A stretch of 64,000 nt of DNA from contig JAMKCF010000011.1 in the NCBI GenBank assembly GCA_023634235.1, positions 18,090,027 through 18,154,026 on the forward strand, read 5' to 3'. Below the pieces are notes generated by a model. The model saw nothing but the letters and a program-made list of their open reading frames with translations, was not told the origin of the DNA and did no database searches. Of the stretch, positions 1 to 10,060 are shown one piece after another. Every line of letters begins with the position of its first letter. Position 1 is the stretch's first letter. A program made the position numbers and the translations under genes. The stretch is from Pisaster brevispinus. Its lineage: Eukaryota; Echinodermata; Asteroidea; Forcipulatida; Asteriidae.

Positions 1-651
1 AATTGCTACTGTGGTAACAGGCTGTGGATTTTAAAAGATTTGTGTTAGATTTTTTCAGGACACATTATGTAAAGTTTTTACGTGAAATCACTCATTAAAT
101 CTATGAGTGACTGATGTGAAGCAACTGCAACACATAATCAATGGAATGCCACAAATGGAGGAAAAGTAACTTGGACAAAATGACATCACACTCTCCTTGT
201 ATAAAATGATGTATTGATGATCAATGATGCAGTGATGTTGTCCCAGTTTGTAACCTTCCTTCATCTTGATCACACGTTTGCTAGGACTGTGTTGCATGAA
301 TAACCCTTAAAACTATGAATGGGGTGCTTAAAGCTTCACTTGAGATGATTACTGGAAAATGAATATAGGTTGAACTGAGAGGACTGAGTCTGAATTGCAA
401 ACATGATGAGTTTCGTATTTTTGACCTACGACTGACTCACTTGGTGGTGGATTTAAGATGTCACAGGTAACTCCTACATCTTGAGAGTGTCTGCACTCAC
501 GATTGAACCATCCTGAGTGATCACATTGATCAACGCTTGATTCATCTCCGTTACATGAGACATCCTTCAGGAAAATTGGTCCTGATCCCGCACCAAATTA
601 ATAAGAGTCCTCAACCGAAGATGAAGAAAAGAAGCTAAGCTCAGATGCAGA
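1..651. other. unassigned leading sequence
   Basis: I see no gene or clear repeat here. Short open frames on both strands lack splice context and recognisable motifs. A splice-acceptor-like CATCCTTCAG ends near 570 but leads into no convincing reading frame. Confidence 0.3.
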
Positions 652-793
652 ATGGAAGCCAAGCTGACGGCAGATGACGTTGGCTTCATTGATGCCCCAG
701 TCATAATCACAGACCGTTCGCCAAACGCACCTGTAGTAAACTTCCAATCTACCTTCATATGGCGTATCTCCATCGGCAAGACGAACTTAAACT
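652..793 (+). CDS. possible coding exon, unknown product
   Basis: An ATG at 652 opens a 47-codon frame that runs directly into a good donor (CT|GTAAGTA after 793), leaving phase 1. The composition is protein-like and not low complexity, with many D, I, V and P residues. I do not recognise the product. No partner exon could be joined with certainty; the stretch at 8352 could follow it in phase. It may also be a chance frame, so confidence is low. Confidence 0.2.
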
Positions 794-930
794 GTAAGTA
801 TACATTTCAATACGTTATAAGACAATCTACAATGTATTCAAAATTAAATAACTTTGCAAGATGCAACCAAGTTGGTAATTTCATTGGGTTCGCGATTGAT
901 TTTCCTTTTGATAGCACGATTAGGTTTCTA

Positions 931-1445
931 CGGCCAAGAGCATTAGCTTTAACCTGGATATAGCTCATAACAAGCTGATTTTTTTCAGGAGAGGTCCAGG
1001 AATGTCCCTAAAATGACATACTAAAAGTTCCCGAAAATCCACCTGTATCTCTTTTCGAAGTCCAGGGTTGCGTCCAAAAGGACCGGCATGTTCAAATCTT
1101 GTCGTAACTATGCAACCAGACATGTTGTAAATGCAATAAAAGTGGCTAATTATATGTTTTGAGGCACTAGGAATCAAATAGAATTATTATTTTGAGATTT
1201 TATAACTCATTAGTATCTAAAAACCAAGACGGCGTCTAAAATGCCCGCCATTTTCAATTTGTATCCATACTTTAATCTTATCATAGCCTGCCAGCATACA
1301 TGCTGTAGAAACAGAAGTGTCTAAACATAATATGTTTTGAGGCACAAGCAATCCAATAGAATTATTGCTCTGAGATTTTAGAACTCATATAATATAATAT
1401 ATCGAAAACCAAGATGGCGCCATTTTCAATTTGTATCTATATTTA
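931..1445. repeat. left arm of a large inverted repeat (foldback)
   Basis: This arm pairs in reverse complement with 3842-4282. Matching landmarks in order are CCAAGAGCATTAGCTTTAAC, TAGCTCATAACAAGCTG, GAGAGGTCC, TATGTTTTGAGGCAC and CCAAGATGGCG. The arm contains two internal subrepeats, each carrying TTTTGAGGCAC followed by a CCAAGAYGGCG-like motif. The divergence between arms is appreciable, so this is not a young palindrome. Confidence 0.75.
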
Positions 1446-2164
1446 AACAATTTTTTTTTAACGCACATCAACTGTTTCAACATGTGTTTTTTGGCACGGT
1501 GATTTCAACAGAGTCATAATTTTGTGCGCTATTCAGTACCAATCAGTCGATTTCCTCCCCAAAATCAGCAAAACAACTTTTTTGACGACTCCAGCTATTA
1601 CAAGAATTTCCTTAAATTCCATCACTTAATTTACAATCCATCATGGGGTCAATATCTCCTGAAAATTCAGAAAAAGTCCATGAAAACGGGAGCACTGCCT
1701 CAGGCGGCTATGCCTAAACGTGTACAAGAAGTGTTGACGCGTCTTCACTTCCGCCCATAGTTTGAGAAAGTCCAACATTTCAGTTTAGCGCCCCCTGCTG
1801 TCGGTCTATAGGTATTATATGTCTGTGGGTAAGACTGCTTCGGGAAGGCTAGCCCCTGGACTCTTTGTGCTCTCCCAAACTGAAAATTATAAAACAATTG
1901 AACAACTTGATGAGATGAGGGATCAGATGTGGTAAGGGCTGTCAGTGGAGAACTTCTCACTACTGCGGGGTACATGGTGCTTGAAATGTATCAACAGAGG
2001 GCTGCATGCGATTTTGTTTTTGCAGTGCAGCCCTGCCTGTGAGTCTTTGTGATTGCTCGACAACATTCGACACGGCAAGTGAGGGATTCTACTTGGTCAT
2101 GGAATCTGAGATGTTGGTAGTGGAGATCCGTTCACTTCTGAGGGTGGATTAATGGGCGCCAAAA
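1446..2164. other. loop sequence inside the foldback, no gene seen
   Basis: Sequence between the left arm and the minisatellite. Short open frames occur on both strands (for example 1524-1760 plus and 1745-1975 minus), but nothing protein-like, spliced or repeated was recognised. Confidence 0.3.
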
Positions 2165-2975
2165 ATGTGTTGAAACCAGGGCTGGCGTGACCAGAATGGA
2201 CATATGAGGATCACTCTGCAACTAGGGCTGGCATGGCCGGAATGGACCTATGAGGATCACTCTGCAACTAGAGCTGACATGATCGGAATTGGGCTATGAG
2301 GATCACTCTGCAACTAGAGCTGGCATGACTGGAATCGGGCTATGAGGATCACTCTGCAACTAGGGCTGGCATGGCCGGAATGGACCTATGAGGATCACTC
2401 TGCAACTAGAGCTGGCATGACCGGAATTGGGCTATGAGGATCACTCTGCAACTAGGGCTGGCATGACTGGAATTGGGCTATGAGGATCACTCTGCAACTA
2501 GGGCTGGCATGGCCGGAATGGACCTATGAGGATCACTCTGCAACTAGGGCTGGCATGGCCGGAATGGACCTATGAGGATCACTCTGCAACTAGGGCTGGC
2601 ATGGCCAGAATGGGGCTTTGATGATCACTCTGCAACTAGAGCTGGCATGGCCGGAATGGACCTATGAGGATCACTCTGCAACTAGAGCTGGCATGATCGG
2701 AATTGGGCTATGAGGATCACTCTGCAACTAGAGCTGGCATGGCCGGAATGGACCTATGAGGATCACTCTGCAACTAGAGCTGGCATGACTGGAATTGGGC
2801 TATGAGAATCACTCTTCAACCAGGTCTGGCATGGCAAAAATCTGGCTATGAGGATTACTCTGCAACTAGGGCTGGCAAGGCCGGAATAGGGCTATATATA
2901 AGGATCACTATGAGGCTATGAGGATCACTCTGCCAGAATCGGGCTCTGAGGCTCACTCTCCAACCAGGGCTGGCA
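2165..2975. repeat. 46-bp minisatellite array
   Basis: About 17 tandem copies of a 46-bp unit, built around CTGGCATGGCCGGAATGG and TATGAGGATCACTCTGCAAC. Units alternate between two variants (GGCCGGAATGGACC and GACTGGAATTGGGC), which suggests higher-order amplification. Units decay at the 3' end, after about 2820. No reading frame is conserved through the array, so I treat it as non-coding. Confidence 0.9.
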
Positions 2976-3841
2976 TGGCCATAATGGGGATATTAGGATC
3001 ATGCAACATTTCTTCGGTCATATTTGTCAATACTCTTAGGAGAGAGATTGTTTTGGGGATGGCATACGCAAACATGAACTCGAAACTGCCTTGAAATCGG
3101 CTCCAAGCACAGAGGACGGGATATTTGTTGTCGACGGCTGAGGGTGGATTAGAGAGGTCTATGTGCGGACAGTCTCTAGAATATCGTTCGAGTGAATGCT
3201 TGTTTGAGAGACCGTTGTATACAGGAGACTTCGTCCTAGAAGGCGGCTCGCTTCCACATCAATGTCCTTGAATTTCTGGCAATGTACCACGCATTGGGAC
3301 ACTTGCACAGAACGCTCTAAGGGGAAAGCTGTTTTTTTTGTCATATCAGAAAACTCAATAGCCGTCCCCCACATAAACCGACAAGGCGGAACTCAGTCAC
3401 CACTCATGTTTGCACAAGACAAAACACAACATAAATCTCTCCACAGTTTACTATGCGAGGAGAATTAGGGCGGATAATTTTTCCAGAGGGAAAGTCCTCC
3501 ATACGGGCTTGCTTCCCCCCCCCCCATCTAAGATATGTAGAATGGTCCCGTCTTGGATATCCTGGATGATCAAGTCTCTCGGGGCTTTACGAGTGAATAC
3601 AAACAAGAAACACTTAAAATGGGCCACACCACACACGCAGTATCCATCTTTTAAAGGTTTTAATGAACACTTATTCATATGTCCGATAAGACTGTTCTTT
3701 GATAACTCCTTGTCCAAGAATGGATGACATTAATCTACCTTGCCATAATGGGATACTGATCACAAGATAGAACTCTTACTCAAGTAGAAACAGACATCAA
3801 TTTGTCAGTTTGCAAATCAAAGGTAGAAAAAAAATAATAAT
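2976..3841. other. loop sequence between minisatellite and right arm
   Basis: No gene recognised. The stretch holds a run of C at about 3517-3526 and overlapping short frames on both strands near 3410-3727 that look like chance openings. Confidence 0.3.
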
Positions 3842-4282
3842 TGCGGCCATTTTGGACGCCATCTTTGTTTCAGATTTTTATGAGTTCTAAACTCTCAAAA
3901 TGTTGGTTGTGTTTGATGTCTTGTGCCTCAAAACCTATGTATCGACACTCAATTTGTATTTACAGCATGTCAAGTTGCATAGTTATAAAAGTATTTGAAA
4001 ATGTCTGTCATTTTGGACGCTATCTTGGTTTTAGATACTCATGGGTTTTAATGTCTAAAAATAATAATTATAATGGGCTCTTTGTGCCTCAAGAAATTGT
4101 ATTTGTATGTACAGCATGTCTGTCATTTTGGAAGCCATACTGGATTTCGAAAAAGAGCTCCAGGAGGTTTTTCGGGGACTTTTCATATGTTATCCTAGGC
4201 ACATTCTGGGACCTCTCCCGAAATAAACCCCAGCTTGTTATGAGCTACGTCCTGGTTAAAGCTAATGCTCTTGGTCTAAGCA
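3842..4282. repeat. right arm of the large inverted repeat (foldback)
   Basis: Reverse-complement partner of 931-1445. It starts GCGGCCATTTTGGACGCCAT and ends AAAGCTAATGCTCTTGG, which mirrors the outer end of the left arm. Like the left arm it holds repeated blocks with a GCCATTTTGGACGC-type motif next to TTGTGCCTCAA. With the left arm it bounds a structure of about 3.35 kb. Confidence 0.75.
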
Positions 4283-5455
4283 GTCCCGACCGATTTCCCA
4301 CCTGTACATGTAGTAGTTAATAAGCAGGACAGTTCTTTCTTAGAACTAAGTCCAACTACATAGGACTGTTTACTGTTAAGTGCATTGCCTGATAATTTGT
4401 AATAAATAATAAATAGATAAATAAATAAATAAAAACAAGACATGTTCCTTACAGAGTGCCCGACCACCTAAACAAGGAGAGAGACAAACTGAAAGTCCGG
4501 GTGGACTGTCCAAACACCTTAAATTATAATATATGTACGACGTCTGTCGTAATTGGCTGCTCAATTGAAGACAGTAGTAGGATGCACGCTTTACGCGGTT
4601 ACTGTTTGGGAAGGGTCCGCACGTACAGTTTGACGTCATAGTGACCAGTCAGATCACAGTTTGCTAATGATCTGACACATTGGCATGAAATCAGCTTCTC
4701 CAGGCTAGGCGAGACTGCTGCATTATGTTTTTCTATGGGCTGCCGTTGTAATGGTTTATACACTTTTGAGTATTTAGCAGTATTTAGCAGTAACGTAGAC
4801 TGAGCAATGCTCTATGCAGTAATCATCTACATAACTTCTATGTGCTCCCTGGCCACAACTATTTTACCCAACTTCTTGATTAAAAAATGTTTGAATCAAC
4901 CAATATCAAGGTCAATGTCACTTTGAATCTGTGTCCAATCTGTGGGATAATTGATGGAAATATGTTTACCCTGATATATAGTTATTGGCATAATTAATTT
5001 AATATTGGCGGTTTACTTCCTCCCTGACGAATCTCTTCCCTTAGCCTTGAGTCCGCTTAGTGACTTGAAGAAACCATAGACAATTAGAATCATGTTAACA
5101 AATATAAACATAATGAATGATTATTTTCCGCCGCCACGCTTGTATCATAAAATGCACAATTCTTAAATGCACCAATCTGCTGAGCTATTCTCAATACACA
5201 TTGTTTTGCGGCGAGAAATGTTTGTAATTGATGCTTGCGAACAAAGGTGATTGTTCTTTTTTAAGTAAGAAATTTGTACACTTTCAAAAATATTTTCTTA
5301 ACAGTCTTCAATTTATACCTTTTTGTTACAGCCAAACAATTTGCCACATTTTGTGCTCCAAACTAGTATTGCATCATAATACTGAGGAGTTTTACGCACA
5401 CAGTTTTGTTGGCAATGTATGCTTATTTATTGGGAAAGCTGAAAAATAGAGTCCA
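4283..5455. other. AT-rich intergenic DNA
   Basis: An A/T-rich stretch with a TAAATAAATAAA run near 4410-4435. I see no gene, no tRNA fold and no strong repeat. Short open frames are consistent with chance. Confidence 0.35.
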
Positions 5456-5665
5456 TTTTTTTGTGGATCGAGTGGTAATAAAGGGATGGATTTCGTTATC
5501 CCTTTTTGCTCAAACCCAACCAAAAAGAAGTGGGGTAGTTTTGGTATACTTTGTTCCTAGAAACACACCCGAAAAAGGGGTAGATTGTGTTATCTCTTGT
5601 TCCTCTAACCTATCCAAAAAGAGAAGGGGGTATATTGTTTCATCTCTTTTTCCTAAATTAATCAT
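5456..5665. repeat. degenerate ~60-bp tandem repeat, about three copies
   Basis: Three successive blocks share TATCCCTTTTTGCTC- or TCTCTTGTTCCT-like starts, then an AACCYAWCCAAAAAGARR core and a GGGGTAKWTTKTGTTA end. The blocks are diverged. The phase-open frame through them (5406-5675) is probably a by-product of the repeat. Confidence 0.6.
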
Positions 5666-6032
5666 CTTCATGTGAAATTTTCCACGTTTATAAAGTTATA
5701 AACACAACAAAATGGGAGTTATGTTTCTACAAATTTACTGGAACTTTTTTAAATTGTTAGCCTTGAATAATTAGATTGATTCGTAAAATCTTGAGGCTAG
5801 GCGTGTTTCTCACCATTTGAAAGAGAACATGTAGGAGAAACATGTGTTGCTTTAAAATCCTGTTTCGATAGCAATTTTTTGACTAAAATTATAATTTTAA
5901 ACTATAAATTTGAAAACAAATCAATTTGCAATTTGTAATAAAAATTAATAACTACGCTTCAGTCTCGAAAGCATACCTTTTTCATCTTGGGTGTGAAGAG
6001 GAAGCATACATACCACTGCTGCTGTGAAGACA

Positions 6033-6221
6033 ATGACGTCTATCAAGCGGAGGATTCTGGAAGCACTCTCTGATCCAGCCATTGTTAACAATAAAACGTT
6101 TCATTACTCGCAGTTCTTGCAGATCATTTTGGTTGAAAACATTTATGGTGCTAACCCAGTGACCAGACAAGACATAATCACTACCGTAAATGAACTGCGA
6201 GTTGCGTCGTCGTTTGCTATG
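6033..6221 (+). CDS. possible coding exon, unknown product
   Basis: An ATG at 6033 opens 63 codons that end exactly at a donor-like site (GCTATG|GTAAGAC), phase 0. The peptide has ordinary globular composition: basic start, amphipathic middle (FLQIILVENIYG) and an acidic/basic mix toward the end. The frame continues past the donor without conserved character. I do not recognise the family. Neighbouring exons were not found, so this may be a relic or a chance frame. Confidence 0.25.
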
Positions 6222-6449
6222 GTAAGACTGGTAGGAATATCAGCACGACGGCACTGGGTGGGCACGTTCGAGAGAAAAAGAGGAGATATGGGGCGCCATC
6301 TTGGCCCAAATTCAAATATGGCTCTGCTAACCGTAAGGCAAAGACTTATAGCAAGGAATTCTACGCTGACGCCAAGCGTATTTTTCACAGGAAAGAAGGG
6401 AACTCGTGCGTCTGCGTATACTCCTCACTACTAAGCAGTATTCGCTTAC

Positions 6450-7570
6450 AGCTAGCGCAGTAGTTTGGCGCTTGCCGTGTTAATGGGGAATGGTGATTGC
6501 AAACGCAGTGTGAGTTAAGCAGAGCCATGAAATTGGACCCTTTATCTTAAAAAATGAGTAAACAATAAATATGTTAAACATCATACAATGGTTTATATTA
6601 TTATAATAATTAGTATTGCTTTTTCATAACACAAAACGCCATTATATACAAGGCACGAAATTAGATTGATTTATTTATTTAGATGTTAAATAATTACACT
6701 CAACAAAAGTAGGAGCTGCTCATTTTTCATTTCGATTGATTAGTTTCGAATAAAATTAATGTTGTAATTCACCCAATTGAGTGATTTGCTTTTCTAATAA
6801 AAACAAATTTAATTGGGGAAAATGTAACATTTAAGTTTGCTAGAATATTAGCATCTCATTATTGTTGTTGGCATTTATTTATCTTTAAAAAAAACTGTAT
6901 TCACAAATATACGTTTTTCTTTTTTCATCTTATGATTGTCATGTGGTTGTACTTGCCACGGGCACTATTAAAATGTTTAAATCCGACAGTAAACATACGG
7001 CTTTCCATACCAGGATGCAATTGTTTTTGTAAGCGCGTTTTGAAGAAAACAAAATTTCAGAGCATTGTATGTTGGACACCGCCTACTGTTATTTTAGTAC
7101 ATTGGCAGGAAATGTTTATTGGACTGCTGACAAAATAAGTATGCAAACAACTACTCCTCAAGTATGTTGTCCTGGTGAGGCTTGTGCTGATCTTTCCTTG
7201 AACCCTGTACTTATACTTTTTTTTCCGGGAGCATCCTTGTCTTAGAACTGTCATATAGAAACCTCTTTGTTTTCCATACGGTACAAAATATAAGCCCATC
7301 AGTTATAGTATTAAACCAAGAAAAAAGCGACGAGACAGAAATAAATAACCACAAAGCAAGCAAAAACGTTTCAAGCTATCTTAAGCTTGCTTGGTCTTGA
7401 TCCCAAATCTGTGCCAAACTCACCCAGACGCAGAATCCAAGTTATTATTATTATTTTTTTTAAACTAAACCGTCCGGATCAGCCTGACCAAGAGATCGAT
7501 CAAAGCCCCCCCCCCCCCGGACCCGGAATCCGAGTAAAATCTAACTTGTGAGATACAATGTGTTGGTTAA
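6450..7570. other. AT-rich intergenic DNA
   Basis: Mostly AT-rich sequence with no supported gene. A pyrimidine/purine-poor tract with a run of C lies at about 7507-7519. Nothing else stands out. Confidence 0.35.
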
Positions 7571-7733
7571 TGTGCTTACTCAGTAGGTAGACAGTCTCCG
7601 TTAAACAACGTATTACATTTTAAATGCGCATGCTCAGTAGGTAAACAGTCTCCGTTAAACAACTTTTTACATTTTTAATGCGCATGCTCAGTAGGTAGAC
7701 AGTCTCCGTTAAACAACTTATTACATTTTAAGT
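7571..7733. repeat. 54-bp tandem repeat, three copies
   Basis: Three head-to-tail units start at 7571, 7625 and 7679. They share CTCAGTAGGTAGACAGTCTC, then CGTTAAACAAC and TTACATTTT. The last two units begin with GCGCATGC. Differences are few, so the triplication is fairly recent. Confidence 0.9.
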
Positions 7734-8351
7734 GTACACTTTAAAAAGAATAGCGTTAATCATGGGCTCCAATCCTGGGAGGGGGACACTGTATCAACTA
7801 CTCCCCACCTCCGAGTTTTTTGGACGATTTTGCTAAAGAGAGCACCAAATACTGTTTTAGCAGTGTCTTGAATTTAGTGTAGCCTATTTGTAAAGCGACA
7901 TAGTTTCACTGTCATCAGTTTCTTTCATTCATTCTTTCAGCGTTTCATTCATTCTTTACTATAGCCACTGTAATTTCGATCGTACAATAAATCGTACCAA
8001 AGTATCCAGGTCAACGATACGTGAAAGGTAACTTATGGTGCGATGAGTATGAATTTTAAAGATGATATATCGTGGGGTCTGAAACATTGGCTTATGTTTA
8101 TATTAGATCATTCTTTGGGCATTATTTGTTTCCAAACATTGAGCATCATACTGTATGGCGGGCCTGGACTGTATCACAAAAACTGACTAAATACTTTTCG
8201 TCTTGAATAGTAATTAAAATGTTCATAAGTACCAGGGTACTGCATAGGATTGTTGGTCATAAAACGATACATTTTTAACAGCCAAACCGCCCTTACAACA
8301 TCTGTGCCGAATTCATTAAATATATATATATATATATCATTTCATTTTCAG

Positions 8352-8423
8352 CAACGAAGTCGCCAATAATTTTCTGTTCCCAAGACTTGCAAGAAATAAC
8401 GACCCACGTCTACCAATCAGAAG
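8352..8423 (+). CDS. possible internal exon, unknown product
   Basis: A 72-nt stretch lies between a pyrimidine-rich acceptor (TTTCATTTTCAG) and a strong donor (AG|GTATGTG). Two of three frames are open, so the true phase is undecided. A related but degraded sequence follows at 8570-8610 (shared CCACATCTACCAATCGGAAGG-like end), as if the segment were locally duplicated. The product is not recognised. Confidence 0.25.
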
Positions 8424-8995
8424 GTATGTGAGGAACAGTCAATCAACAATAACATTACGCAGGGTGAATTCGGTGAGTGCTTTTGACATCTCGCTCCCTC
8501 CTCGACACTTCGATCAGATTACAACAGCGGAGTCGCCCGACTAAGAGGGTGCCCTGAAAACAAGTTGAAACAAAATCCCACCCACATCTACCAATCGGAA
8601 GGTCCGTGATGAGAAACAGCAAATAACACATTTCATTGAAGTGGTGGGTCAGAAGGCAAAGGGCAAGGAGTGAACAAATCAAAAAATCCGTGTGCAAAAC
8701 AGCCAATGAGTCACTCCTGAACACGATAGTTTGGGAGATCTCTTGGAAGTCTGAGGCCATCATCCAAATGGGATCGCTCCGCGTCCGACGCCGCTTCCGA
8801 CCAGATTTTGAAGGGATCGCTCCACCTCTGACCAGCCAGGAGGCCCGTCTCAACCAGCCGACCATGCGACTCGCACCACGAAGTTCTGGTGACTGTCCAC
8901 AGCGTCTGGCACCCCGGCGGATTAGGCGACCGCACTGAAGACAGCAGGGAAGTCGCCATACCATACAACGGAAATGGCGGACGTTCAAATCCTAG

Positions 8996-9289
8996 AGACT
9001 TTGCGATGGCGCTTTTCTAATCCAAAATGGCGCGGGTTACGGCTTTAATAGTACAGATGGTACCAACAATGTTACTCATGACACCGCAAGCTATAACGAG
9101 GTTTACTATGCTTGTGTTAAGTATGATGCCTTTAATGTGAGTTTCAACCCTTTGACCCGAGGCTCTCAACAACAAAATTACTTTCAACTTTCGCCTCATC
9201 GGAAGGCACTTTTAATCATACGGCATTTAAATTTGTTTGGGGTGGTCCCAAGGTTATTCCCACGCTGGAAAAACTTTAAACTAGCCTGA
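8996..9289 (+). CDS. unassigned 97-codon open frame at the duplication edge
   Basis: A stop-to-stop frame without a useful ATG. The first two thirds look protein-like (NST, NVT and NVS sequons, Tyr/Asn/Asp rich), followed by a basic, hydrophobic end. The final codons coincide with the left breakpoint of the 33-kb duplication, so the last residues lie on duplicated DNA. It could be a terminal exon or chance. No family is recognised. Confidence 0.2.
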   Translation, partial: RLCDGAFLIQNGAGYGFNSTDGTNNVTHDTASYNEVYYACVKYDAFNVSFNPLTRGSQQQNYFQLSPHRKALLIIRHLNLFGVVPRLFPRWKNFKLA

Positions 9290-9529
9290 TGTTATATAGA
9301 TTGCACTGGGTTGGCTGCAGACCATATATAAAAACGGAATTCAAGCTTTGTGTACAGATGCAAAGTTCTGTCCGAGTTGTAATGATTGTGTTGTGTTGTG
9401 TTGTGTACAAAAGTATGGACCATTGTGACCTGTTAGTGAGCTGAACCCGATGGATGACTACATTATCTCAAATAGAGGCTTACATTTTTTGCCCCTGGAC
9501 ACGGCACCCTAAGTGCTACTCATGATGCC

Positions 9530-10060
9530 CCCCCCCCCCCAACACACACACGCACACACATACCCATTGAAACCGAGGACTTAAAGAAAAAGGGATCCGG
9601 GTGTTTGACAGAGGAAGTCCAAACCATTGGATAACAAAGAGAAGTCCTCGATTTACGGGATCTACAAACAATTGTGTGTGCGGGCACACGCACCGGACCT
9701 TGTGGGGTCCAAAACACAACGGAACAATGTACCCCACAAGGTATTCTTTGTTCATTTTGGACCCCACAGGGGTATTCTTCAGAAAAGGAAATAGGAGAAA
9801 AACAATAGGTAAACCCCGTAAGCCAAAATCTGTAAGGGTGTGTGATCACTATTACACACATACTTCAGTGTGTAAACACCTACAATCAGGGTGTTCCCAA
9901 TGTCCCTCTTTTGTTTGTACTCTTACTTTTAGGCAACACTGGTTTTGTACACACTTTCCAACTGGGGATCTTCACCCAACCGTTGTCCTCTTTCGTTATA
10001 GCTCCCCGGTTTGAATGTGTTTTCAAGACACCCAGGCAATCGTGGTGTAGATACTGTTAC
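9530..10060. repeat. hairpin-rich palindromic cassette, copy 1
   Basis: A dense run of short inverted repeats. A perfect 11-bp stem CCTTGTGGGGT / ACCCCACAAGG lies at 9698-9708 and 9731-9741; TGTGGGGTCC also pairs with GGACCCCACA at 9764. It contains GAGGACTT..AAGTCCTC-type arms, CA/TG-rich joints and a run of C near 9528. Related cassettes lie at 29905-30225, 42525-43180 and 61835-62330. I infer a non-autonomous foldback-type repeat family; I cannot name it. Confidence 0.65.

Noticed and set aside
8455..8988. 177-codon minus frame
   Set aside because: It overlaps several equally open frames, has no recognisable domain and spans a region of local duplication. Composition (Arg, Cys, Leu) fits a GC-richer chance frame.
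9327..9337. TATATAAAA as a promoter TATA box
   Set aside because: No supported gene starts downstream on the plus strand. Such words are common in AT-rich DNA, and the counterpart in copy 2 is not conserved.
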